From Beaufortia kweichowensis (taxonomy: Eukaryota > Chordata > Actinopteri > Cypriniformes > Gastromyzontidae): a DNA stretch of 64,000 nucleotides. Location of the stretch: positions 16,332,425-16,396,424 of the forward strand of contig CM032802.1 in the NCBI GenBank assembly GCA_019155185.1, written 5' to 3'. Below, piece after piece: positions 1 to 16,522 of the stretch; position 1 is the first letter of the stretch, and each line of letters begins with the position of its first letter. A model generated the notes under the pieces. It made no database searches, was not told the origin of the DNA, and saw only the letters and a program-made list of their open reading frames with translations. A program made the translations under genes and the position numbers.

Positions 1-3260
<3,260 letters not shown>

Positions 3261-6214
3261 CAAAGACATGAAGAGAGATGTCCACCTCTCGGAGTTTGCG
3301 TTGTTTCCTGCTGTCTTTAACTCAGCGGTACGTCTGATCGTTGTCGCCATGGTTTCATGGAGGGAGGGTTCACCGGCCATCAAGTCATAAGTTAAAACCC
3401 TCACACAGCACGACACAAGTCTTTGTGCTGCACTACAGACAGTTTTTGTGTGTCTCATCACAATTCAGGCCAATGTATCCATTTCCTAAGCCACAAAAGA
3501 TATACACACCCACAAACACAAAACACACAGACATACACACACAATACACCTTCCACAACAGTATAATGCAGGCTATTCTCTCTCTGCACAAAGGCCACTA
3601 TTGTCTCAAAACATAAAAGTCCAATATGAGCTGACCTGCCTTTAGTCCGTAGAGCTGAAATCCTTCCGCCACGAGCTTCAAAACACACACAGTAACACGT
3701 TCATAAAACCAGAACCTTCTGTGGTCACCAGAAGCTGATCACGATTTTACATAAAAGCAGATGTTGCATGACATTTTATATTATAGTGACTCGATGCATT
3801 GTAACTCTGCAAACTTTCTTCTTTTGTTTCCCACAGTAAAAAGAAAATGACACAAACTTGAAATGACATTCAATAAACATTCAGTAAATGACAGAATAAA
3901 ATATGAATTTAATACTGGAAAAACGACGAGTAAGGGATTGTCTAAAAAGTTCACACATTACATAAAACACGCTCACTCTTTCTGATTGATGGTGATGATC
4001 AAACCTCATGTCATACCATGACATCCAACGTGACACTGTCATTACAACTATAAGGATGTCTTTTTTGGAAAAGGACAGGCTCGGGAACACATACTGAAAA
4101 AAATTTACCTTAAATGCATGTTAAGTCCCTTTCTATAATGTACAATTTTTCTTTGAGTTTGTAAAACAGAAAAATTAAATGTGTATGCTATAACAGTAGT
4201 TAATTACAGAGTAAGGGTCGTGCTGAGAACATGTTTTATAACAAAGATAAAATTTGAACTATGTACTGAGGCAGCAAAAATGTTTCAGCCTCAAGGTGAG
4301 AAACACACTTGACAGACAGACAATGACACAGCCTGACTCACTCTTCTGCTTGTAGCAGAAGCACTTTGCAGAAGAATTTTAGAAGCACTATATTTTTTAA
4401 CTTTGTGTATTGAAAATTCATGAATACATTTATAAGCACGACAGTGAGCTCAGTTAACATCCCAATAGGGTCCCGATAGGGTGATGCACCACCAAAGCAC
4501 GAAAGGGAGAGATTTTTTCCATCACATTCAGCCAGAGTGTTATGTTAGCCGTCACTGTTCTAGACTGTTTGTTCTGCCTCTGAAAACTGTCCAATCAGCA
4601 TCAAGTAAATTGATGTTCTGAGTACCACCTCTTTTGGGGCAGTTTCGCCGAAATCGCCCCGAAAATTCCCATAGACAAACAAATTTTTCTAATTTCAGGC
4701 CCTGCAATGCAATCTCTATGGATCAGGGAGTGCAAGCACATACGTGCTTTTGTCACCATGTAATTTTAAAGATCAATTATATATTATATCGTGTCCACGA
4801 ATTAAGAATTCGTGCTCATATTTTATTTATTTAATCCCAAAATTTAACCTGATAACTGTCAACTGTCAGTATACACATGAAAATTCACTGCCAAACTAAA
4901 TTTTTAGATATTTTTTCAAACACTTTTAAGTCTTTAAAAAAAAATCATTTTAGGTATTTTTTTAAATTACAGTAGCGTTAACATTTTTTTTAATTATTAT
5001 TTTTTTGTTTATGTTTATTGTTATGAAAATTTGTCAAATATTTCATCTTAAATCTTATACATGTCCATCACTTTCTAGTTTGTCATGATTAGAATAAAAT
5101 TTCAACAATTAAATATTAAAGATAATAGGGAAATAACATAGGTGTTGCTCATGAGGAACAGTGACAGTTAACAGGTTAATGAAACCATCGTGCTTTAACT
5201 AATAAAAGACGTAGCTGCTGTTATGAACAAAGAAACTTCTTAATTCATGGCAAAAATATAAATATCCATCATGCAATCTTTGCCCCCCTGATAGATTTGC
5301 AGGAGCCGTCACTGATATAGAGTATAGTGAAGTGAAGGTATTAAGACATGGTGGTGTTGTAAGCTAAGTTACAGTAATATATGGTATTACATGATAGAGG
5401 TATAGTGTTGTAGATCACAGTGCAAGTGTGTTACGGGTATGGTGGAATATGGGCAATACAATAAATCCAAACATCTCATTTCATTTCTAAACATTCCTTG
5501 TCATGGCTTTCAATCACCATGCTAGGTAAAATCTCATCATGCATGAGTACCGCCACCTGCTCACACTTTACTCATCAGCAGTACTGATGACTGACAGCTC
5601 ACTGACAAAATACCATCTAGGAGTCTCGAAAGAGTAAATACCGCTATTACTTGTGTGTGTTTACTATGCTTCTGTGGAAAGCACGCACACGAAAGAGGTA
5701 AGCGGCGGATGGACTCGTGAATGTGAAGATTCCGTGAGTGTCTAATAACAGCACTGGTTAGTCGGGCTGATGTCCAAGGTAAACAATGTAATCACGTGAG
5801 TGCCGCATCCGTGAGCATACATGTGTACGCACTCATGCGGATCTGTGTAGCGTGTATGCACTGTGGTTTTGTGGCATGCGTCTTTTCTGTTATGCGTAAC
5901 CTTCATCTGTCACTCCGTTCATATGCTGATAGACCTGCTGCGTGTCTGCTAAATACACTCCCAGAGACAAAAGACCCTCCTACCGGCAAACACACACTTA
6001 AAAAATACAAAAACACTCCAAACACAGACACATTGATATCCTCAGTCCCCCTTCCTGCGGTTAGGGGCTGATAAAAGTATGTTTGTGTTGGAACCACAGG
6101 CATTTAAGATGAACAATAGTGACAGAAACATCCTCCAATTAAGCAAACATTTCTGCTATACGCTGTCATGCCATTAGACTTTCAAAGTCTAAAAGATGTG
6201 CCGTGTCTCAATTT

Positions 6215-6240
6215 GCATACTATCTCTTAAAATAGTATGC
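6215..6240. repeat. Short perfect hairpin, probable MITE fragment
   Basis: Arms gcatactat and atagtatgc (9 bp) are separated by 8 bases. The preceding gtctcaattt resembles the ends of fish non-autonomous DNA transposons. Only a fragment is visible; no second terminus or target duplication was found. Confidence 0.4.
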
Positions 6241-6280
6241 AAGATTGCAGTTAGTGTATCGCAAAATAATAGTATGTTAA

Positions 6281-6346
6281 AAATGCATTTACAAATATCC
6301 ATTTAGCAGATGCTTTTATCCAACGTGACACACAGTTGAGAACGCA
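6281..6346. repeat. Degenerate copy of a common fish interspersed-repeat tail
   Basis: The string atttagcagatgcttttatc, followed by ccaacgtgacacac, matches the widespread fish motif of the form catttagcagacgcttttatcc, usually at the 3' end of LINE or SINE copies. This copy is short and mutated. Confidence 0.45.
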
Positions 6347-8597
6347 TTTAACATTTTGTTGAAAAAATTCACACTGCAATACAACGCAATGGTAAAGGAA
6401 GAAATGCCTTTCGGAATATGACTGGCTAGATTGCAAAGGACAACCACCCATAAACATCAGAAAATTAAATGGTAGTTGGTTACTGTACATGTCCTTCTGT
6501 TGCTCTGTAGGTAGGCATTTCTTGAGCAGAAAAAGCTAAAAATGTAGACCAGACTTTAAGCCAGTTGTCAGCAGACTTCACTCTAAGCCCTGCTGAGAAG
6601 CAGTGTTAGGCCAACTCTACATGCTCACTTTTAACTTTAATAGACACAATAGAGTATTTCGACATGACTGGTGTTCAAGGGGAACCAGATCAATCCAGAA
6701 ACATTTAAGCTTTTCCAGAAGGCACATATAACTGTCTGTACATATAACATATAATTGTAGGTAAAATCTGTGGGATGGATTTAAACATGTAAAATGTCAA
6801 ATTATCCAAAGGTGATATTGCAGATTTTTATGCAGACACTTCATGCCGAATTCTGCATATACAGATTCTATACCAACATACATGTTGTGTGTATATTATG
6901 TTTGTGTTATGTAAATACTGTATACATATGAAATGGCATTACAAGGTAGTCAAACATGGTAGTCTTTTCTTTTTTGTCATCTTTGTCAAAACGATGCAAA
7001 AACAACTGAAAACACTGTATTATCCACGCCAGGCCAGTGGTTAGGGATGTCATTTTGAAAAAGAAACACTATGTGAATGCGCACATACTCATATCCAGAT
7101 TTAACTTCACCTTCATATTACCTTTTAGCGACATATAAGTGTGTTTTTGTAATCTGCCGTATGTAAAAATGTGTCTCCGCTGGTTGTAGTGGTGCAGTAA
7201 ATCCCGTGTGTGCCTTTAGTTTGAAATACGTTAAGTATGTTAAGTAGCACAAAAAGACAGTCCTGTAGGTCGCACTGAACATCTCACACAGGCACAGAGA
7301 CTGAAGACATAACACGTGTGTGCCCAACATCATTGTTTTCAAGATTTGTGTTTCGCTGATTACAACAGAGACGATAACGGTGCTGTTTTCAAAAACTTGC
7401 ACTCTGTAACTCGTTTTCAAAAGTTTATATTTTCAGTCCCCGTAATACTGTCATCGTGGAAACTCGTCGTTGTGTAAACTCGATTGCGGACTTTTCAGTT
7501 TTCGGTTAAAAACTTTGTCGTCTTAAAAATAAATAACTGTACAAAATTCAGAAATTAACAGGCCAAGTTATATATATGTATGCATTGTGTTTTGTGTCTG
7601 AAGAAGACTTTTCACCTTTGAAAACAATAAAAGAGGAAGTCAGTCAGAGATGGGGTGGCAGTGTTTTCTCCTTCTGTAATTACAGAGCAAGTCTTTTTTA
7701 AATAGGCCTCCTGTGGTCCGTGCCACTTCTTTACCTTCTCAGGGAATAATAGAGAAGGGTCTGAAGGCGAGATGCGGGAGGCTGTAGAAAGTGCATGTAG
7801 GTGTGAAAGGACGGGACCCCCTGTGTGGAGGTAATTACTGCTTCTCTTTCCATCTCGCTTAGGTGGAACACTCATTACGCCCCGTTCTCATGCAAACACA
7901 CACACACACAAACTCCCTCTGTGTCACACATGTACATACAGCACTGTACAGTGACTCGTTGATCTACACAAACACTCTTTCCCACCTCTGATATGGTCTG
8001 ATATGTAGCTGCAAATAGTGACAGGAAAAACAATGATTTTCAAAACCAAACCAGTTGTTTGCAAAATGATTCACTGTTTGGAAACGCTGCACGCTAAGGA
8101 CATCTGCTGGTGAGTGTAAACTTTAAGAAATTCTGGAGGCAGAAGGTGTTTTAAACTTTAAGCAATTTACGCAAACCATCTGAAGCATTAGTTCCAAAAA
8201 AAGATTCACAAAGCTATATGAAGCAGTCTTGTCAAACACATCCATCAATAGCAGTAACCATATTTAAACTAGACACAGGTATTTTGAGGGAAAGTGTGTG
8301 GTGCTAAAAGAGAAGGTATATGAAATTTGAGATGGACTGTTCTTGAATTCCCTCAGACGGCCCTTTCCTCATAAACCACATGCTTCTTCAGCTGCACACT
8401 TCAGTGTCTCTCACATATACACAAGAGCCGTTTAATGTTCCAGGTTGCCCTACTATACTGTTTCTAAGAAAAAAACATGATTATTAATTAGATACATATA
8501 CAGCCAATTAGTTTTCTAGTAAATCAGTTTGCAATTATAAAATAAGTATGAGAGTGAGTTACAGCATCATTACACTGTAGCAATGCAGAATCCTCTT

Positions 8598-8602
<5 letters not shown>

Positions 8603-8630
<28 letters not shown>
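8603..8630. repeat. (AT)n microsatellite
   Basis: About 14 AT dinucleotides, followed directly by a short AC-rich tract. Confidence 0.95.
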
Positions 8631-8637
<7 letters not shown>

Positions 8638-10417
8638 ACACTGTACACACAGATAAAATATATTTAAAAACAAGACAAATCAAAACAATATGACTTTTAC
8701 AACCAGGTTGTACAGTGTTTTTCTATTTGTGGATCTACACCACCATCTGCTGGTTACTGTTTTCCTAGTTCGGCTATTTAGAATATTTGTTTACAGGAGT
8801 GGAAATAAGTTGTTTAAAATAATACAATATTTTTATGCGATTTAAACATGTTATTACAAAAACAATATATGGAGAAGCATATTTTTAGAAACATTGGATG
8901 ATATTACCAATCGATGTGTCAATCAAATTCCAGCTTGGCAGCTATAGAATTTTTTATATATAGTAGCATGGTGAAAACTGACCATTTTAAAGTTAAAAAA
9001 TCAGTCTATTTTCTGTCTATTTTCTTAGACAGAACCATAGAAAGTTTAACATACAGAATCCAAACCAACAAAGCATTACAAAATACATTACAGTAACACC
9101 AAACTGTCTGAATTAATATTTTCTCTTTTTTCTGCAAATCATCCTGGGAAATGTTAGTATTCCTGCTACCTACATGACATTGCATTTTAAACAGTTCTGT
9201 ATAAGTGTGAGGGGCTAGGTAAATACATTACATTTTAGCAAACCATTTTTTAACCCCGGATATTGGATGTATCCATGGAAATCAATTTCTGCATAGGAAT
9301 ATATTTGAAAAAGTTTAGAGTACAAAAAGGCCTGGTATTAATATTAATATTTCATATAGTTCACAGAGTATGTTTATGTAAACTATAGTATAGATAGAAT
9401 ACTTTACATACTAGATATAGTATGCTCAAATGGCATATTCCACAACATGGATATTATTATGTGCTTTACAGCAATAATTTATACTGCAATTTATACAGTA
9501 AACAAAACAAATTATAGCGAATTGAAGATAACATACATAAATCACTGGTGTTTCGAAACAAAGTGTAATCAAATAAACCAGCATTAAATCAGCATGTTTA
9601 GCCTCTCCTGTAGAAAACATGTCCAATTTGATTTTTTGAATGTTGTTTCAAAAACTTTTCGCAGCCCATGTGACTGCAATCCCCAATCAATAAAAAATGA
9701 GTGTGTAATAAAAAGAGGGATTTGTCACTAGTTTGCCACCAGCCACAAATCGAGGAAGAACAGAATAGTAAGAGATGACTGTTTACACACAAACCAACAT
9801 ATTCAATCAATAAACAGAAGCTATGCATGCACATTTGACAGCAAAACCTTACTCACCCTTCTAAGAGCTTTCTGTGGTCATCTATAACTCGAGTTTGTAG
9901 TCCCTAGCAGGCATTCAAACTTACATGTGTTATTGAGAGGTAACAGCATAGCATAAAGTCCTAATTCTGATCAGGAACTCAGAAGAGCTGGAACATGCCT
10001 TAACATGACCATACATGAAGTATCCATGCACCCACCTCCAGAGGGAGACAAACACATGCATGAGATTTTATTTGGGCTTGGGGTTGCACTAGAGAGATAC
10101 TGGAGTAGTGAGCAAATGAATAATTATAAAGCACAATAATTATGTTTATCAACAGCTAGTTTTTTATCCACCTCGCCATGCTCTTGTGTTTGTTCTTCCA
10201 CCACAAAAAAATCATCTTGAAACCACAGTAGGGTGGTTAATTTTCAAATTAGGGTGACAAACTTGTCCCTACATTTTTAAGGCATGAAAGAATAGCTTTC
10301 AAATAAAAATGCCACCCAATTCAACCATTACTGTGCAGTTCAACACCTTCAGCATAAAATGATGGTTATTTACTCTGTATAATGTGTGATGAAGCACTTT
10401 GAAGGTTAAGGTAGGCT

Positions 10418-10488
10418 GGCACCGTGGTTTAGTTGGTTAAAGCCTGGCTTGTAAACAGGTGACCCTAGGATAAACTCTCTGCAGTGCC
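10418..10488 (+). pseudogene. tRNA-Thr-like relic (TGT anticodon), plus strand
   Basis: Begins ggcaccgtggtttagttgg and ends ctgcagtgcc, with acttgtaaacagg-like anticodon arm (gcttgtaaacagg). The T arm reads ctaggataaactc in place of GGTTCRANYCC, so the B box is lost. A decayed member of the Thr family lying in the inverted edge. Confidence 0.7.
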
Positions 10489-10855
10489 TTTAGTAGGTGG
10501 TTTGCTCCTCTAAACCCTGGGCCGTTATGATGTGCGCTGCTCTTCATCAGAAAAAATACCTGGCTTTACTAAAATGCTTCAACAGCATACTGTTTAAAGC
10601 TCCAATCTAATTTACAGACTGCTTTTGTCATACTAGTCTGATGTATCTACAAGGACTTGCAAATTAATTAGATAAAGTGCATGCCTTGTAAACTGGAGCT
10701 CTGGGTTCGAAGCAGTGACTGTTCTTTCCAATCTATGCAAAGGGCTAGAGTGTTCTAAAAGTCAGTATCAGGTACCTTGGCATAGCTGTTCTACACTTTA
10801 ACCTTGTCAACAGGAGATTCTGCCTTGAGTAGAATTGTGTTGCCTAGGGTAGACA

Positions 10856-10923
10856 GATGCAGTGGCTTAGTTGGTTAAAGTGCCAGCGATTTGAAGTGCC
10901 TCGGATCAAATCCCAGCGGTGCC
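10856..10923 (+). pseudogene. tRNA-Thr-like relic without a usable anticodon, plus strand
   Basis: The 5' half (gtggcttagttggttaaag) and the 3' end (tcaaatcccagcggtgcc) are Thr-like. The anticodon arm is scrambled (ccagcgatttgaagtg). Confidence 0.65.
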
Positions 10924-11118
10924 TTTACTGTGCCTCCCAGTGAAAGCATGCACGATCCATGCATAACGCAACGAAACGGCTTTAAAAAGTGGCTCTGTGG
11001 CGCAAGGGCACAGGGCAAGTGGGCGCCTGGCTCGTTACGCTGATATGGAGAGATAGACCAAAGGTGTGAAAGTGAAATGGGCCGCACATCTTAAACCAGT
11101 GGTTTAAAAGTAGCACCC

Positions 11119-11184
11119 TGCCCCGTGTGAAGCTCGTACTCACGACCTTTAGATTATGACACTGAGGGGCTGCGCCAATGAGGC
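11119..11184 (-). pseudogene. tRNA-Met-CAT with short D arm, edge copy
   Basis: Minus strand starts gcctcattggcgcag and has anticodon loop tcataat. Elongator Met genes have about 7 more bases in the D loop. The T stem is also mismatched. This copy has an extra change (gtgtgaagctcg) that weakens the T arm further. Confidence 0.7.
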
Positions 11185-12199
11185 ACAATGGACGTTTGGG
11201 GGAGGGCTGATTCTCCGGGAACCACAGTGAAGGAGGCGTCACTGACAGAGGAATCACAAGGGAAGTCAAAGTAAACTTTACTTCTTTACTTGTATCTGAA
11301 TTTTTGCTAATGTAAATTCGATTATACATACAGTGATTAAGACATTTTGTTTGAAATTAAACTGCAAACGTGTAAACTTGAAACTTGAAAGTTCCTGGAA
11401 GAACCACAATATTCTAAAGAGCATAACAAAAGCAAAGCATCAAGCCAACAAAGAAGCTACAATAACAGTCTGACAGCATCAGGAAACAGCGAGTTCCTTT
11501 AAATGTTTTACATCTGGGAAAAACAAGAAAAACTCTATTCATATAGTATACACATATTGACATCATGAACCAAAAATACACATACAATTTCAATTAAACT
11601 AAACAAAGGACGAGAGACTTGCCATTCTTGGTCTACCAGCCTACCTGCTCACCAGCAACTCAAGTTCAGGTGTGAATTAGCAACTGTGAAGGCCTATGCC
11701 ACATAAACGGTAAACGCTCCACTGATAACTCAGTGGCCAATCCCGCTACAATACAAAAACAAGTACAGACATCAATGGAGGGATGTGCCTCATCAGAAGG
11801 AGGCTAACCGACCTGAAATCTCTGACCATCACATACCCTGATGATGTAACCAGTGAGCCTGCAAAACAAATTCAAAACTAACTAATCAAAGGCCTCCAGA
11901 AACACAAAAATCAGACTTCATGCAAGTTCAAGACAGGAAAGTAAATGCAGATCTGTTCTTTGGCACAGACTTATATGGTCTTTTTCAGTAGAATAAGACC
12001 ATTAATTCCACCGGAAGCAAGACCTTTGTGGACCGCCATCTTTTATGTAAAATGATGGAAACCAGTATTACTTTTTGTAAGGCTTGTTTGTAAAAACCAC
12101 TTAAACGTCCTGATTAAACTAAGGCGTAGTCCTGTCTTAATGTAAGACCTGTCGGCCCATAATAACCTGGGATTTTGAGGAGTCCAACAACTAACTAAA

Positions 12200-12271
12200 G
12201 GCACCGCTGGGATTCGAACCCAGGATCTCCTGTTTACTAGACAGGCACTTTAACCAACTAAGCCACGCGCC
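12200..12271 (-). tRNA. tRNA-Thr-AGT, copy 1
   Basis: Cloverleaf with anticodon loop ctagtaa (AGT), so the wobble A is expected to become inosine and read ACU and ACC. A box and B box (GGTTCGAATCC) are intact. One base is missing in the 5' acceptor strand (gcgcg in place of gcgccg). No T4 tract follows within 30 bases. Confidence 0.8.
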
Positions 12272-12480
12272 AGCATACTCTAAGAGAGATGACTCCCACA
12301 AACACATACATAATTGCAGTATGAAATGGAAAGATGCCTGATATTGACTGTTTGAACTCTCTATCTCTTTGTGTAGACTGGAATGAACAGTGATTCGTTT
12401 GAACACAGAGCTCCAGTTAACAACGCAGGGCATCATAATGACCTTGGGATTCGATAAGCAGGTTAAAGGCACTGCTTTAA

Positions 12481-12551
12481 GGCACTGCTGGGAGTCGAAC
12501 CCAGGATCTCCTGTTTACAAGACAGGCGCTTTAACTAACTAAGCCACAGCC
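12481..12551 (-). tRNA. tRNA-Thr-TGT, copy 1, acceptor deletion
   Basis: Anticodon loop cttgtaa (TGT, reads ACA). Lacks two bases (GC) at the 5' acceptor stem, and the D arm reads ttagttagttaaag. Either a damaged gene or a consensus error. Confidence 0.65.
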
Positions 12552-12649
12552 AGTGTGACACAGCTGCTTGTGGAATGGTGACTATTAATCTTACAGACAA
12601 TTAATCTTGCAGAAAGGACCCTAATAAAAACATGTAACTCAAAGAGCTG

Positions 12650-12739
12650 CGACTCTGGTGGGACTCGAACCCACAACCTTTGAATTGCTACACGTTGTAA
12701 TCTAGAAGTCCAATGCGCTATCCATTGCGCCACAGAGCC
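12650..12739 (-). tRNA. tRNA-Arg-TCT with intron, copy 1
   Basis: Minus strand starts ggctctgtggcgcaatgg, with anticodon TCT at 12706-12704 and an intron of about 17 bases (12686-12702) at the usual site after base 37. Mature length is 73. B box GGTTCGAGTCC. A TTTTT stop tract lies about 17 bases beyond the 3' end. Reads AGA codons. Confidence 0.93.
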
Positions 12740-13527
12740 ACTTTGGGAAGGCTTTTCGTTTTGTATGAAAAAGGATGCATGGATCGTGCACGCTTTCACG
12801 AGGAGCAAGAAACTTGCAAGTACTTTTGGACCTCTTTTCCTTCATGTAGGCCAGAGAGCACAGATACACAAGGGAAAGGCAACAATGTGATATGAAGGTG
12901 AAGATCTCCTGTTGACAAGGTTAAAGTGTAGAACAGCTATGCCAAGGTACCTGATACTGACTGTTAGAACACTCTAGCACTTTGCGTAGATTGGAATAAA
13001 CAGTAAGAGCTCAGAGCTCCAGTTTACAAGGCATTTACTTTATCCAATTAATTCACAAGTCCTTGTAGATGCACCAGACTACTATGACAAAACAGTCTGT
13101 AAATTAGATTGGACCTTTAAACAGTATGCTGGTAAAGCATTTCAGCAAAAGACCTCCATTCCTTCACGTAGGCCAGAGAGCACAGACGCACAAGGGAAAG
13201 GCAACATTGTGATATGAATGCAGAATCTCCTGTTGACAAGGTTGAAGTGTAGAACAGCTATGCCAAAGTACCTGATGCTGACTGTCAAAGTGAATAAACA
13301 GTCAGAGCTCAGAGCTCCAGTTTACAAGGCATTCACATTATCCAATTAATTCACAAGTCCTTATAGATGCACCAGACTAGTATGACAAAAGCAGTCCGTA
13401 AATTAGATTGGACCTTTAAACAGTATGCTGGTAAGGAATTTCAGCAATGCCATGGATTATTTCTGATGATGAGGAAATGTGCACATCATAATGGCCTAGG
13501 GTTTAGAGGAGAAAACCACCGACTAAA

Positions 13528-13595
13528 GGCACTGCTGGGATTTGAACCCAGGATCTCCTGTTTACGAGACAGGCTTTACCAGCTAAGCCACAGCC
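13528..13595 (-). tRNA. tRNA-Thr-CGT, copy 1, small deletions
   Basis: Anticodon loop ctcgtaa (CGT, reads ACG). Lacks GC both between D and anticodon stems and in the 5' acceptor strand compared with copies 5, 6, 8 and 9. A TTTT tract lies about 12 bases beyond the 3' end. Confidence 0.65.
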
Positions 13596-13757
13596 CGCCT
13601 ATTGGAAGAAAAGTGACTCGGAAACAAAACACATACAAAGGTGCAGAATGAACGGTAAAAAATTAAATGTACGTAACGCTTTGAAAAAGGGGAATTTTAG
13701 TTTCGGTTCAGTCATAATTCCACCGGAAGCAAGACCTTTGTGGACGACGTCGGTACA

Positions 13758-13859
13758 CCTTCGATAGCTCAGTTGGTAGAGCGGAGGACTGTAGAGCGGA
13801 GGACTGTAGGCGGTTCACTGGTCATCCTTAGGTCGCTGGTTCGAATCCGGCTCGAAGGA
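13758..13859 (+). pseudogene. tRNA-Tyr-GTA, copy 1, broken by a 15-bp duplication
   Basis: Starts ccttcgatagctcagttgg and ends gctcgaagga like the intact copies. The block gagcggaggactgta is repeated, giving two 5' anticodon half-arms. It should not fold normally. Confidence 0.8.
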
Positions 13860-13927
13860 AGAGGTGTTTTTCCTACGTGTTGGTCTTGCAAATTGTTAAA
13901 AATGTCCGCCTCTCGCCAAAATGCAAG

Positions 13928-13986
13928 TTCCCTGACGGGATTCAACCCGGGCCGCGGGCGTGAGCGCGAATCCTGACCACCAGGGA
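13928..13986 (-). pseudogene. tRNA-Glu-CTC without D arm, copy 1
   Basis: Shares the 8-base D-arm loss of all copies here (see copy 2). Further indels hit the T arm (cgggattcaaccc) and the anticodon arm. Confidence 0.75.
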
Positions 13987-14127
13987 CTGTCTGTTGTTTG
14001 TTTGGCCCACGAACAGGGCAAGTGGGCGCCTGGCCTGCTACGCTGATATGGAGAGATAGATAGATAGTAAAGGCGTGAAAGTGAAATGGGCCGCACATCT
14101 TAAACCAGTGGTTTAAAAGTAGCACCC

Positions 14128-14194
14128 TGCCCCGTGTCAGGCCTGTGACTCACGACCTTTAGATTATGACACTGAGGGGCTGCGCCAATGAGGC
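14128..14194 (-). pseudogene. tRNA-Met-CAT with short D arm, copy 1
   Basis: Same shortened D arm as the other array copies. The T arm differs (ggcctgtgactcacg) by an extra base. Confidence 0.7.
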
Positions 14195-15211
14195 ACAATG
14201 GACGTTTGGGGAGGGTTGATTCTCCGGGAACCACAGTGAAGGAGGCGTCACTGACAGAGGAATCACAAGGGAAGTCAAAGTAAACTTTACTTCTTTACTT
14301 GTATCTGAATTTTTGCTAATGTAAATTGATTATACATACAGTGATTAAGACATTTTGTTTGAAATTAAACTGCAAACGTGTAAACTTGAAACTTGAAAGT
14401 TCCTGGAAGAACCACAATATTCTAAAGAGCATAACAAAAGCAAAGCATCAAGCTAACAAAGAAGCTACAATAACAGTCTGACAGCATCAGGAAACAGCGA
14501 GTTCCTTTAAATGTTTTACATCTGGGAAAACAAGAAAAACTCTATTCATATAGTATACACATATTGACATAATGAACCAAAAATACACATACAATTTCAA
14601 TTAAACTAAACAAAGGACGAGAGACTTGCCATTCTTGGTCTACCAGCCTACCTGCTCACCAGCAACTCAAGTTCAGGTGTGAATTAGCAACTGTGAAGGC
14701 GCTTATGCCACATAAACGGTAAACGCCCCACTGATAACTCAGTGGCCAATCCCGCTACAATACAAAAACAAGTACAGACATCAATGGAGGGATGTGCCTC
14801 ATCAGAAGGAGGCTGACCGACCTGAAATCTCTGACCATCACATACCCTGATGATGTAACCAGTGAGCCTGCAAAACAAATTCAAAACTAACTAATCAAAG
14901 GCCTCCAGAAACACAAAAATCAGACTTCATGCAAGTTCAAGACAGGAAAGTAAATGCAGATCTGTTCTTTGGCAATAGACTTATATGGTCTTTTCAGTAG
15001 AATAAGACCATTAATTCCACCGGAAGCAAGACCTTTGTGGACCGCCATCTTTTTATGTAAAATGATGGAAACCAGTATTACTTTTTGTAAGGCTTGTTTG
15101 TAAAAACCACTTAAACGTCCTGATTAAACTAAGGCGTAGTCCTGTCTTCATGTAAGACCTGTCAAGGCCCATAATAACCTGGGATTTTGAGGAGTCCAAC
15201 AACTAACTAAA

Positions 15212-15271
15212 GGCACGCTGGATTCAAACCCAGGATCTCCTGTTTACTGACAGGCACTTTAACCAACTAAG
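15212..15271 (-). pseudogene. tRNA-Thr-AGT, copy 2, truncated
   Basis: The 5' acceptor stem is gone: the sequence goes from aactaagg straight to agtactc. One base is missing from the anticodon loop, and the 3' acceptor strand is also short. The most damaged of the AGT copies. Confidence 0.8.
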
Positions 15272-15479
15272 GAGTACTCTAAGAAAGATGACTCCCACAA
15301 ACACATACATAATTGCAGTATGAAATGGAAAGATGCCTGATATTGACTGTTTGAACTCTCTATCTCTTTGTGTAGACTGGAATGAACAGTGATTGGTTTG
15401 AACACAGAGCTCCAGTTAACAACGCAGGGCATCATAATGACCTTGGGATTCGATAAGCAGGTTAAAGGCACTGCTTTAA

Positions 15480-15550
15480 GGCACTGCTGGGAGTCGAACC
15501 CAGGATCTCCTGTTTACAAGACAGGCTTTAACCAACTAAGCCACAGCGCC
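15480..15550 (-). tRNA. tRNA-Thr-TGT, copy 2
   Basis: Acceptor, T and anticodon arms intact. Two bases (GC) are missing between D stem and anticodon stem, leaving 71 bases; copy 3 has the same deletion. Confidence 0.7.
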
Positions 15551-15648
15551 AGTGTGACACAGCTGCTTGTGGAATGGTGACTATTAATCTTACAGACAAT
15601 TAATCTTGCAGAAAGGACCCTAATAAAAACATGTAACTCAAAGAGCTG

Positions 15649-15738
15649 CGACTCTGGTGGGACTCGAACCCACAACCTTTGAATTGCTACACGTTGTAAT
15701 CTAGAAGTCCAATGCGCTATCCATTGCGCCACAGAGCC
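15649..15738 (-). tRNA. tRNA-Arg-TCT with intron, copy 2
   Basis: Full 90-base gene, identical in all arms and in the ~17-base intron to copy 1. Confidence 0.93.
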
Positions 15739-16522
15739 ACTTTGGGAAGGCTTTTCGTTTTGTATGAAAAGGATGCATGGATCGTGCAGCGCCACGAGGA
15801 GCAAGAAACATGCAAGTACTTTTGGACCTCTTTTCCTTCATGTAGGCCAGAGAGCACAGATATACAAGGAAAGGCAACAATGTGATATGAAGGTGAAGAT
15901 CTCCTGTTGACAAGGTTAAAGTGTAGAACAGCTATGCCAAGGTACCTGATACTGACTGTTAGAACACTCTAGCACTTTCGTAGATTGAATAAACAGTAAG
16001 AGCTCAGAGCTCCAGTTTACAAGGCATTTACTTTATCCAATTAATTCACAAGTCCTTGTAGATGCACCAGACTACTATGACAAAAACAGTCTGTAAATTA
16101 GATTGGACCTTTAAACAGTATGCTGGTAAAGCATTTCAGCAAAAGACCTCCATTCCTTCAACGTAGGCCAGAGAGCACAGACGTACAAGGGAAAGGCAAC
16201 ATTGTGATATGAATGCAGAATCTCCTGTTGACAAGGTTGAAGTGTAGAACAGCTATGCCAAAGTACCTGATGCTGACTGTCAAAGTGAATAAACAGTCAG
16301 AGCTCAGAGCTCCAGTTTACAAGGCATTCACATTATCCAATTAATTCACAAGTCCTTATAGATGCACCAGACTAGTTGACAAAAGCAGTCCGTAAATTAG
16401 ATTGGACCTTTAAACAGTATGCTGGTAAGGCATTTCAGCAATGCCATGGATTATTTCTGATGATGAGGAAATGTGCACATCATAATGGCCTAGGGTTTAG
16501 AGGAGAAAACCACCGACTAAAA

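Larger units (their letters stand above)
10411..11005 (-). repeat. Inverted, decayed partial unit at the left edge of the tRNA array
   Basis: Read on the minus strand this matches the middle of the array unit: the flank of tRNA-Arg, the spacer with Thr-like relics, and the approach to Thr genes. It is much more diverged than the tandem units. It ends at 10991-11005 with only the first 15 bases of tRNA-Arg (ggctctgtggcgcaa, plus strand), joined abruptly to the sequence that normally follows tRNA-Glu. So an inversion breakpoint lies inside a tRNA gene. Confidence 0.8.
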
